Below are positions 1 through 5,553 of a stretch of 7,253 nucleotides of DNA, piece after piece. Within the stretch, counting starts at the first letter, position 1; each line of letters opens with the position of its first letter. Where the stretch lies: contig JAGLDN010000220.1 in the NCBI GenBank assembly GCA_023145575.1, forward strand, positions 1 through 7,253. The letters run 5' to 3'. The DNA comes from Psychromonas sp. GTDB lineage: Bacteria > Pseudomonadota > Gammaproteobacteria > Enterobacterales > Psychromonadaceae. A program made the position numbers and the translations under genes. The notes under the pieces were generated by a model. It saw nothing but the letters and a program-made list of their open reading frames with translations. It was not told the DNA's origin and ran no database searches.

Positions 1-19
1 CGAGCTTGTGCCCCGCAGG

Positions 20-104
20 GCAAGGGAAATAGTACCAATGCGCGTTGTTATAAAATCTCTATGTAGAATAACGATTCCCATCACCTTCGTACTATTTCCC
101 TTGC
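20..104. repeat. Perfect 16-bp inverted repeat with 53-bp spacer
   Basis: GCAAGGGAAATAGTAC at 20-35 is exactly reverse-complemented by GTACTATTTCCCTTGC at 89-104. The arms are more G+C-rich than the surrounding intergenic DNA. The left arm overlaps a smaller hairpin, TGCCC/GGGCA at 9-22. The size (85 bp) and perfect arms fit a small non-autonomous mobile element (MITE-like) or the remains of an insertion-sequence end. A simple RNA hairpin or terminator is less likely because the loop is long and there is no T-tract. No target-site duplication is obvious at the borders. Confidence 0.6.
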
Positions 105-287
105 TGGATTTGCACTTTTACGTCACATGGGTATAGTGCATTGGAATAATTTGCCTTGATTACTTTTCATGTTAGCGTTAATCAAATGGGCATCGTTTAT
201 TTTGTTCTAACTCGAAAAAATATTTTAGCATTTTTGATTACCACAGAACAAACCTGTTAATAGTTTTAAAACAAGCTTGCTTAATTA

Positions 288-316
288 TTGACAGTTATTT
301 TTAATAAGCGTAAAAT
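288..316 (+). promoter_or_regulatory. str operon promoter (sigma70 type)
   Basis: TTGACA at 288-293 is a perfect -35 hexamer. TAAAAT at 311-316 is a good -10, and the spacing is exactly 17 bases. Transcription would start near 322-325, leaving a leader of about 50 bases before rpsL. The strength and position match what is expected for a ribosomal-protein operon. Confidence 0.8.
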
Positions 317-358
317 TGTCATTCTCTTTTTTCGAGAGTTGATTTTTCACACACAACT

Positions 359-363
359 AGGAG
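359..363 (+). promoter_or_regulatory. rpsL ribosome binding site
   Basis: AGGAG lies 10 bases before the ATG at 374 and fixes the rpsL start. Confidence 0.75.
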
Positions 364-373
364 CTATATAATA

Positions 374-748
374 ATGGCAACAATTTCACAATTGGTTCGC
401 AAACCACGTAAGGACAAAGTTGTAAAAACGAATGTACCTGCGTTAGAAGCGTGCCCTCAAAGACGTGGTGTATGTACTCGTGTATATACAACGACGCCAA
501 AAAAACCAAATTCAGCGATGCGTAAAGTTGCTCGTGTGCGTCTCACTAACGGGTATGAAGTTACTTCATACATCGGTGGTGAAGGCCATAACCTGCAAGA
601 GCATAGTGTTATATTGATCCGTGGCGGTCGTGTAAAAGATTTACCAGGTGTTCGTTACCATACTGTTCGTGGTGCACTGGATACTTCAGGTGTTTCTGAT
701 CGCCGTAAAGGACGTTCTAAATACGGTACAAAGAAACCTAAGTCTTAA
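374..748 (+). CDS. rpsL: 30S ribosomal protein S12
   Basis: S12 sits at the decoding centre of the small subunit, where it helps monitor codon-anticodon pairing and is the classical site of streptomycin-resistance mutations. The 124-residue product has the normal bacterial length and aligns end to end with the family: the TTTPKKPNSA segment (39-48), GGEGHNLQEHS (68-78) and GRVKDLPGVRYHTVRGALD (85-103). The residues usually changed in streptomycin resistance, Lys43 and Lys88 (counting Met1), are wild type, and Asp89, the usual methylthiolation site, is present. Small departures from the enterobacterial protein (Met49, Ala53, Thr104 where Leu, Cys, Cys are common) are compatible with function. 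It is first in the operon, 84 bases before rpsG, behind a strong promoter and an AGGAG site. Identification is certain. Confidence 0.98.
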   Translation: MATISQLVRKPRKDKVVKTNVPALEACPQRRGVCTRVYTTTPKKPNSAMRKVARVRLTNGYEVTSYIGGEGHNLQEHSVILIRGGRVKDLPGVRYHTVRGALDTSGVSDRRKGRSKYGTKKPKS

Positions 749-752
749 TCGT

Positions 753-825
753 TTCCGTTAGTAAGGCCAAACAAACACTATTTTAATTTAATATGTTTTG
801 GGTAAAGATCCTGAAGCACACGGAG
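753..825 (+). promoter_or_regulatory. S7 translational-repressor target in the rpsL-rpsG spacer
   Basis: The spacer retains the primary-sequence blocks I recall from the Escherichia coli S7 mRNA site: GTAAGGCCAAAC at 761-772, GTTTTGG at 795-801, and ATCCTGAA shortly after (808-815). These can pair: TTCCGT (753-758) with ACGGAG (820-825, one G-U pair), which includes the rpsG Shine-Dalgarno bases, and CCAAAC (767-772) with GTTTTGG (795-801, one bulge). In E. coli, free S7 binds this element to repress its own synthesis and, by coupling, that of downstream genes. Conservation of these blocks in an otherwise changed spacer supports the same control here. The comparison is from memory, not an alignment. 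Confidence 0.75.
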
Positions 826-832
826 AGATAAG

Positions 833-1303
833 ATGCCAAGAAGACGCGTCATAGCAACTCGTAAGATACTGCCTGATCCTAAATTCGGGTCAGAAATTTT
901 AGCAAAATTCGTTAACGTTGTAATGGTTGACGGGAAAAAATCGATTTCAGAAAAAATCGTTTATGTTGCATTAGAAGTAGCTTCAGAAAAAACGAAAAAA
1001 GATGCTTTAGATCTTTTTGAAGTTGTACTAGAAAACATCCGCCCTAGCGTTGAAGTAAAATCTCGGCGTGTTGGTGGTTCAACATACCAAGTACCCGTAG
1101 AAGTCCGTCCTTCTCGGCGTAACGCGCTTGCAATGCGTTGGTTAGTTGAAGCTTCTCGTAAGCGTGGTGAAAAATCAATGGCATTACGTCTAGCTGGTGA
1201 GCTAGTCGATGCATCGGATAACAAAGGTTCAGCGGTTAAAAAACGTGAAGATGTTCACCGTATGGCTGACGCTAATAAAGCATTTGCTCATTATCGCTGG
1301 TAG
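833..1303 (+). CDS. rpsG: 30S ribosomal protein S7
   Basis: S7 nucleates assembly of the 30S head by binding the 3' major domain of 16S rRNA, contacts E-site tRNA, and serves as the autoregulator of the str operon. The 156-residue protein matches the common bacterial length. It carries the family blocks near the amino end (PRRRVI, then KILPDPKFGS), MVDGKKS at 31-37, VEVKSRRVGGSTYQVPVEVR (73-92), RRNALAMRW (95-103), and KKREDVHRMA...ANKAFAHYRW at the carboxyl end. It ends at that Trp, so it lacks the extension of the E. coli K-12 form. GGAG at 822-825, seven bases before the ATG, supports the start. It follows rpsL by 84 bases containing the S7 target. It is followed by an unusually long gap before fusA. 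Confidence 0.98.
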   Translation: MPRRRVIATRKILPDPKFGSEILAKFVNVVMVDGKKSISEKIVYVALEVASEKTKKDALDLFEVVLENIRPSVEVKSRRVGGSTYQVPVEVRPSRRNALAMRWLVEASRKRGEKSMALRLAGELVDASDNKGSAVKKREDVHRMADANKAFAHYRW

Positions 1304-1371
1304 GATCTTAACGCAGAGTGTTGCTTGCAGTACCTTGCGTTAAAAAAATAATTTAGTTATTTTATGAATTT

Positions 1372-1408
1372 AAATCGTCTTAATATTTGGTTAAGGCGAT
1401 TTTATTTA
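1372..1408 (+). terminator. Intrinsic terminator after rpsG
   Basis: AAATCGTCTTAA (1372-1383) pairs with TTAAGGCGATTT (1391-1402) over 12 bases with one G-U pair and a 7-base loop. It runs straight into TTTTATTTA (from 1400). It is a moderately strong rho-independent terminator, probably partial, that would separate rpsL-rpsG from fusA-tuf. Confidence 0.65.
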
Positions 1409-1545
1409 TAGTAAAACTACGATCTAGGTCCACAATACTTCTCAAGCATGCTATTGTATAGCTAGCTGCTTTCAATTAACTTACTAATAGTCAATTATTG
1501 TCAGTTGATTTGTCGTAAGGGTCGCAAGAATTTTAGCCATGGGCA

Positions 1546-1573
1546 TTGATATGCATAATGTCTCTTATATGAT
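1546..1573 (+). promoter_or_regulatory. Candidate fusA promoter
   Basis: TTGATA (1546-1551) and TATGAT (1568-1573) are separated by 16 bases, each one mismatch from sigma70 consensus. Transcription would begin near 1580, about 40 bases ahead of the fusA start. Its position downstream of a terminator makes it more credible than a chance match. Confidence 0.5.
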
Positions 1574-1607
1574 AAATATAAGCGCCCTTAACCGAATTGT
1601 GGTTAAT

Positions 1608-1613
1608 AAAGGA
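1608..1613 (+). promoter_or_regulatory. fusA ribosome binding site (decides a TTG start)
   Basis: AAAGGA ends seven bases before TTG at 1621. The in-frame TTG at 1597 would lie upstream of this site and has no such spacing, and the family's amino terminus (MAR-x-TPI) begins at 1621. Confidence 0.75.
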
Positions 1614-1620
1614 TTTAAAA

Positions 1621-3714
1621 TTGGCACGAATAACACCGATTGAACTGTATCGAAATATCGGTATCGTTGCGCATGTTGATGCCGGAAAAACAACAACGAC
1701 AGAGCGCATCTTGTTCTACACTGGACTTTCTCATAAATTAGGGGAAGTACATGACGGCGCGGCAATAATGGACTGGATGGAGCAAGAGCAAGAACGCGGT
1801 ATTACAATTACAGCGGCGGCGACAACGACTTTCTGGTCAGGTATGGAAAATCAGTTTAAAGCTCACCATATCAACATTATCGATACACCTGGACATGTCG
1901 ATTTTACGATTGAAGTTGAGCGTTCGTTGCGTGTGCTCGACGGTGTTGTTGTTGTATTTTGTGCAGCATCAGGCGTTGAACCACAGTCTGAAACCGTATG
2001 GCGCCAAGCGGACAAATACAATGTGCCACGCATTGTATTTATTAATAAAATGGACAGAATAGGTGCTGATTTTGAAGCGGTTGTAGCACAAATTAAAACG
2101 CGCTTAGGTGCTGTTTGTCTACCAATTCATTTGAATGTTGGTACGGAAGAAAATTTCAGCGGTGTCATTGATCTAATTAAAATGAAAATGATACATTGGC
2201 ATGCCGCAGATAAGGGTATGAGCTTTGAATATGCCGATATTCCAGATGATTTAATTGAACGCGCACAAACAATGCATGATGCGCTGCTTGAATCCGCTGC
2301 CGAAGCAAATGATTTCCTGATGGAAAAATACCTTGAAGAGGACACTCTGTCTGAGACAGAAATCAGGCAAGGTTTACGAGAACGCACATTAAGAAATGAA
2401 ATTGTAATTGCAACCTGTGGCAGTGCTTTTAAAAATACAGGTGTGCAAGCGGTACTTGATGCTATTGTTGATTTTCTGCCTTCACCAAATGAAGTTTCAC
2501 CGATAAAAGGCGTTGACGCTAAAGGTAATGAAATCGAATGTAAAGCAGATGATAATGCCGCTTTTTCAGCGTTGGCATTTAAAGTTGCAACCGATCCTTA
2601 TGTTGGCACCTTAACCTTTATTCGTGTTTATTCAGGTAGGGTGAAAACGGGTGATTGTGTTTACAATACGGGCAAACAAAATCGTGAACGCTTAGGCCGT
2701 ATTGTGCAAATGCACGCTAATGCCCGAAAAGAAATTAAAACATTGTGCTCGGGTGATATTGCGGCTATTATTGCCTTTAAAGATGTCACTACTGGTGATA
2801 CACTTTGTAGTATTGATAAAAAAGTAGTCCTTGAGCGCATGCAGTTTCCTGATCCTGTAATTCAAGTTGCCGTTGAAGTGTGTACCAAAGCTGATCAAGA
2901 TAAACTGAACATCGCACTTGATAAACTGACCAGAGAAGATCCCTCATTTCATGTTGACACGAATGAAGAATCGGGGCAAATATTACTCTCGGGTATGGGT
3001 GAGCTTCACCTTTGTATTATTATTGAACGTATGCGTCGTGAGTTTGGTGTACATTGTAATGTAGGTGATCCACAAATATCATACCGAGAAACTATTTGTA
3101 AAACAGTGGAAATTGAAAAAAAGTTTATACACGTTGGTGAAGGGCCTAATCAGTATGGGCATGTTTTTCTTAAACTCGAACCGCTTGAACTGGGCTCAGG
3201 CTTTATATTTGTTAATAAAATTACAGATGAATGTATTCCAAAAGAATATATCCCCGCGATTAGCAAAGGTTGTGAGGAGCAAATGAATCAAGGTGTGTTA
3301 GCGGGTTATCCGATGCTTGATGTTAGTGTGACATTGCTTAATGGATCTTATCATGAAGTAGATTCAAGTGAAATGTCATTTAAAGTCGCTGCGATGCTTG
3401 CCTTTAGAGATGGTGCATTAAAAGCGGATGTCACTCTACTTGAGCCATTGATGAAGGTTGCAGTTACAACACCTGAAAATTGGATGGGGGATGTCATCGG
3501 AGACTTGAATCGTCGTCGTGGATTAATTGATGGAATGAATGAAGCGATTGGTGGGGTTAAAATAATTGATGCCAAGGTACCACTTGCAGAAATGTTTGGT
3601 TATGCCACTGCATTACGCTCTGCAACACAAGGACGCGCCTCATATTCAATGGAATTTTTTAAATATAATAACATACCTAAAAAAATAGCTAACTCTATTA
3701 TTGAAGCGAACTAA
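1621..3714 (+). CDS. fusA: Elongation factor G (divergent)
   Basis: EF-G is the GTPase that drives tRNA-mRNA translocation and, with ribosome recycling factor, splits post-termination ribosomes. The 697-residue product from the TTG at 1621 covers all five domains. Nucleotide-binding motifs are intact: AHVDAGKT (17-24), RGITI (59-63), DTPGH (88-92, catalytic His92), NKMD (142-145) and the GSAF block. Domain IV keeps the GSYHEVDSS loop with its key histidine, and domain V has the EMFGYATALRS block. Several positions are unlike the family: GELHLD is GELHLC, the domain IV tip SGGRGQYGH is VGEGPNQYGH, HDVDSS is HEVDSS, and about four residues are missing after EPLELGSG. Codon use is less adapted than in tuf, with six AGA/AGG and about a dozen ATA codons against none and two. 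It occupies the canonical position between rpsG and tuf but appears to have its own promoter. It could be a functional divergent EF-G or one backed up by another copy. Confidence 0.93.
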   Translation: MARITPIELYRNIGIVAHVDAGKTTTTERILFYTGLSHKLGEVHDGAAIMDWMEQEQERGITITAAATTTFWSGMENQFKAHHINIIDTPGHVDFTIEVERSLRVLDGVVVVFCAASGVEPQSETVWRQADKYNVPRIVFINKMDRIGADFEAVVAQIKTRLGAVCLPIHLNVGTEENFSGVIDLIKMKMIHWHAADKGMSFEYADIPDDLIERAQTMHDALLESAAEANDFLMEKYLEEDTLSETEIRQGLRERTLRNEIVIATCGSAFKNTGVQAVLDAIVDFLPSPNEVSPIKGVDAKGNEIECKADDNAAFSALAFKVATDPYVGTLTFIRVYSGRVKTGDCVYNTGKQNRERLGRIVQMHANARKEIKTLCSGDIAAIIAFKDVTTGDTLCSIDKKVVLERMQFPDPVIQVAVEVCTKADQDKLNIALDKLTREDPSFHVDTNEESGQILLSGMGELHLCIIIERMRREFGVHCNVGDPQISYRETICKTVEIEKKFIHVGEGPNQYGHVFLKLEPLELGSGFIFVNKITDECIPKEYIPAISKGCEEQMNQGVLAGYPMLDVSVTLLNGSYHEVDSSEMSFKVAAMLAFRDGALKADVTLLEPLMKVAVTTPENWMGDVIGDLNRRRGLIDGMNEAIGGVKIIDAKVPLAEMFGYATALRSATQGRASYSMEFFKYNNIPKKIANSIIEAN

Positions 3715-3734
3715 AAAATAATTTAAACTAGGGT

Positions 3735-3760
3735 CTTTCCATGTGATGGCACGTGGAAGG
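3735..3760 (+). promoter_or_regulatory. Hairpin in fusA-tuf spacer
   Basis: CTTTCCATGTG (3735-3745) pairs with CACGTGGAAGG (3750-3760) over 11 bases with two G-U pairs and an ATGG loop. No T-tract follows, so it is not a standard terminator. It may protect or process the mRNA between fusA and tuf, or act as an attenuating structure. Confidence 0.55.
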
Positions 3761-3761
3761 G

Positions 3762-3767
3762 TATAAT
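3762..3767 (+). promoter_or_regulatory. Possible -10 element for an internal tuf promoter
   Basis: A perfect TATAAT lies 22 bases before the tuf start. No good -35 hexamer is found at 16-18 bases upstream, where the hairpin arm lies, so activity is uncertain. Confidence 0.3.
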
Positions 3768-3789
3768 TGATAAAGAGAAGGTACATACT

Positions 3790-4974
3790 GTGTCTAAAGA
3801 AAAATTTGAACGTAATAAACCGCATGTAAACGTTGGTACAATTGGCCATGTTGATCACGGTAAAACAACTCTAACCGCTGCTATCACTAGTGTATTAGCT
3901 AAGAAACATGGTGGCGAAGCTAAAGATTTTGCATCTATCGATAATGCACCAGAAGAGCGAGAGCGTGGTATTACAATATCAACGTCTCATGTTGAGTACG
4001 ATACTGAGAAGCGTCACTATGCACACGTAGATTGTCCTGGACACGCCGATTATGTCAAAAACATGATCACTGGAGCTGCTCAAATGGACGGTGGGATCTT
4101 AGTTGTTGCTGCGACTGATGGCCCTATGCCACAAACGCGTGAACACATCCTACTTTCTCGGCAAGTTGGTGTGCCACATTTAGTTGTATTCATGAACAAA
4201 TGTGACATGGTTGATGATGAAGAATTACTAGAGTTAGTCGAAATGGAAGTGCGTGAACTGCTTAGCGAGTATGACTTTCCTGGTGATGATTTACCTGTTA
4301 TTCAAGGCTCTGCACTTAAAGCACTTGAAGGCGAAGCTGTATGGGAAGAGAAAATCATGGAGCTTGCTGATGCTCTCGATAATTACATTCCTATTCCTAA
4401 GCGTGACATCGAAAAGCCATTCATTCTGCCTATTGAAGATGTATTTTCAATCTCTGGCCGTGGTACTGTGGTCACTGGACGCGTTGAGCGTGGGATTATT
4501 AAAATTGGTGAAGAAGTTGAAATCATCGGTCTTAAGCCAACTGTTAAATCAACATGTACGGGTGTTGAAATGTTCCGCAAACTGCTTGACGAAGGTCGTG
4601 CTGGTGAGAATGTTGGCGTATTACTTCGCGGTATTAAACGTGAGGAAATAGAACGTGGTCAAGTACTTGCTAAGCCGGGTTCAATCACTCCACACACTAA
4701 ATTCGAGTCTGAAGTATACGTACTAAGCAAAGATGAAGGTGGACGACACACACCATTCTTTAAAGGTTACCGTCCGCAATTCTACTTCCGCACAACTGAT
4801 ATCACTGGTGCTGTAGAGCTCCCTGACGGTGTTGAAATGGTAATGCCTGGCGACAATCTTAAATTTATTGTTGAGTTGATCGCACCAATCGCAATGGATG
4901 AAGGTCTGCGTTTTGCGATTCGTGAAGGTGGACGTACTGTGGGTGCTGGTGTTGTTTCTCGGATCATTGCTTAA
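3790..4974 (+). CDS. tuf: Elongation factor Tu
   Basis: EF-Tu carries aminoacyl-tRNA to the ribosomal A site as a GTP-bound ternary complex. The 394-residue protein has the usual length and three-domain order. The G domain carries GHVDHGKT (19-26), RGITI (59-63), DCPGH (81-85, catalytic His85) and NKCD (136-139). Domains II and III follow, with SISGRGTVVTGRVERG, the GGRHTPFF loop, and the REGGRTVGAGVVSRI end. Gln125, which changes in kirromycin-resistant mutants of E. coli, is unchanged. The start is GTG at 3790, as in E. coli tufA; AAGG at 3778-3781 lies eight bases upstream. The gene uses CGT/CGC for most arginines and no AGA/AGG, typical of very high expression and in contrast to fusA. It closes the operon at a strong terminator. 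Many gammaproteobacteria carry a second tuf elsewhere; this window cannot tell. Confidence 0.98.
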   Translation: MSKEKFERNKPHVNVGTIGHVDHGKTTLTAAITSVLAKKHGGEAKDFASIDNAPEERERGITISTSHVEYDTEKRHYAHVDCPGHADYVKNMITGAAQMDGGILVVAATDGPMPQTREHILLSRQVGVPHLVVFMNKCDMVDDEELLELVEMEVRELLSEYDFPGDDLPVIQGSALKALEGEAVWEEKIMELADALDNYIPIPKRDIEKPFILPIEDVFSISGRGTVVTGRVERGIIKIGEEVEIIGLKPTVKSTCTGVEMFRKLLDEGRAGENVGVLLRGIKREEIERGQVLAKPGSITPHTKFESEVYVLSKDEGGRHTPFFKGYRPQFYFRTTDITGAVELPDGVEMVMPGDNLKFIVELIAPIAMDEGLRFAIREGGRTVGAGVVSRIIA

Positions 4975-4996
4975 TATTTAGAGAAATTGACTGAAT

Positions 4997-5023
4997 AAAA
5001 AAAGGAGCCAAGGCTCTTTTTTT
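4997..5023 (+). terminator. Intrinsic terminator after tuf
   Basis: A-rich AAAAAAGGAGCC pairs with GGCTCTTTTTTT around an AA centre (the innermost pair probably opens to a CAAG loop), ending in seven T. This is a textbook rho-independent terminator 22 bases after the tuf stop, and the A/T symmetry makes it potentially bidirectional. Confidence 0.88.
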
Positions 5024-5097
5024 CCAGTGCGTTAAGATAAGCTATTTGTGCATGACATTATCTTTTGCTCATAAATTTAAGGAAATCTTACCCCTAT

Positions 5098-5115
5098 GTT
5101 GCATCTAAATGCAAC
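5098..5115. repeat. 18-bp palindrome, operator-like
   Basis: GTTGCAT and ATGCAAC are perfect inverted 7-mers around CTAA, seven bases upstream of a TTGACA hexamer (5122-5127). It could be a repressor site for a promoter whose gene has been lost, or simply a short hairpin. Confidence 0.35.
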
Positions 5116-5393
5116 GCTAGGTTGACAAATTTTGCACGAAAACGCGGCATAAAATAGTAGCCGATTTATTTATAAATCCAAATTTTATAACTTTGTTTAT
5201 CGGTGCAGGTTGGCGTGGCGTGTGAAGCGGTATGTACGAGTAGAAAATGCATTTTTAGAAGATGATCTTGATATTTCGAGCAGAGCCTTATGTTTCCTTT
5301 GTACACAAACATTTCCTAGAAGTGAATATTAAATGTAAAAATTCGACGGGCTTAATCATATTGAATAGGTCCATAAAATAAACCTAACATTCG

Positions 5394-5421
5394 ACCCTGT
5401 AAATAACTCTGTGTAATTCGC
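5394..5421 (-). mobile_element. Possible IS256-family terminal inverted repeat remnant
   Basis: The segment beginning GACCCTGTAAATAACTCT and continuing GTGTAA resembles the ends of IS256/mutator-type insertion sequences, many of which begin with a GG/GACC-like tip followed by TGTAAATAA and TGTGTAA. No IS256 transposase and no matching opposite end is found in the window, so it would be a solitary remnant. The resemblance is from memory and could be wrong. Confidence 0.3.
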
Positions 5422-5436
5422 CTCAAATTTGAATAT

Positions 5437-5553
5437 TTATCCATTTACATATTCAACTACTTGATGATTATTGGTCGGCTCGGCCTTACTCCATAATTGT
5501 AATAAGGCGGTATCAAAACCGTTATACAACCTCAACGGCGTCTTAATGTTCAC
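5437..5553 (-). other. 38-codon frame overlapping the TIR stop: probable displaced C-terminal part
   Basis: Reading on the minus strand, TAG of the TIR gene overlaps a GTG (TAGTG). From it, a frame of 38 codons runs to a TAA at 5437-5439, beginning MNIKTPLRLYNGFDTALLQL and ending VVEYVNG. Its composition is protein-like (amphipathic, no rare-codon clutter). A length change in the five-C run at 5558-5562 would fuse it directly to the end of the TIR protein. The alternatives are a short translationally coupled gene or a chance frame. I do not recognise it. Confidence 0.35.

Larger units (their letters stand above)
1..373. other. Gene-free leader region upstream of rpsL
   Basis: No convincing gene is visible. 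A short open frame from base 2 to about 133 (plus strand) gives a peptide I cannot relate to any family, and it runs through both arms of an inverted repeat, so I do not call it. The segment holds that repeat (20-104), an AT-rich stretch, and the str promoter and leader (from 288). In many gammaproteobacteria rpoC or a tus gene lies not far upstream of rpsL; neither is present within these 373 bases. Confidence 0.6.
1304..1620. other. 317-bp rpsG-fusA gap with terminator and promoter signals
   Basis: In most gammaproteobacteria this spacer is a few tens of bases. Here it contains no supported gene. Signals visible in order are an 8-bp hairpin (TTAACGCA 1308-1315 with TGCGTTAA 1336-1343), a strong stem followed by T-rich sequence (1372-1408), an unassigned AT-rich stretch, and a sigma70-like promoter (1546-1573) ending close to the fusA ribosome binding site. 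Confidence 0.7.
5024..5436. other. Intergenic stretch between tuf and the TIR locus
   Basis: No gene is supported. Visible items are a palindrome GTTGCAT-CTAA-ATGCAAC at 5098-5115, an isolated TTGACA at 5122-5127 with TAAAAT only 22 bases later, and an IS256-like end near 5394-5421. A 36-codon plus-strand frame opens at GTG 5222 and ends about 5332; it has no recognisable motif or ribosome binding site. The direct repeat ATTCGAC occurs at 5341-5347 and 5389-5395. The S10 operon or other housekeeping genes that often follow in related genomes are absent. Confidence 0.55.

Noticed and set aside
961..1224. Minus-strand open frame inside rpsG
   Set aside because: It is a shadow of a certain ribosomal gene on the other strand, with no motif or ribosome binding site.
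1308..1343. TTAACGCA/TGCGTTAA hairpin as the rpsG terminator
   Set aside because: It is followed by A-rich rather than T-rich sequence and has a 20-base loop; the stem at 1372-1402 is the better terminator.
3065..3286. Plus-strand 73-codon frame inside fusA
   Set aside because: It overlaps the EF-G reading frame in another phase; the EF-G alignment is continuous through it.
4253..4651. Plus-strand 132-codon frame inside tuf
   Set aside because: It is an alternative phase of the highly conserved EF-Tu gene; its peptide is leucine-, serine- and lysine-rich noise.
5122..5155. TTGACA/TAAAAT as a working promoter
   Set aside because: The 22-base spacing is too long for sigma70, and no gene follows on the plus strand.
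5222..5332. GTG-started plus-strand frame of 36 codons
   Set aside because: It has no ribosome binding site, no recognisable motif and a length easily reached by chance; it is noted only within the intergenic entry.
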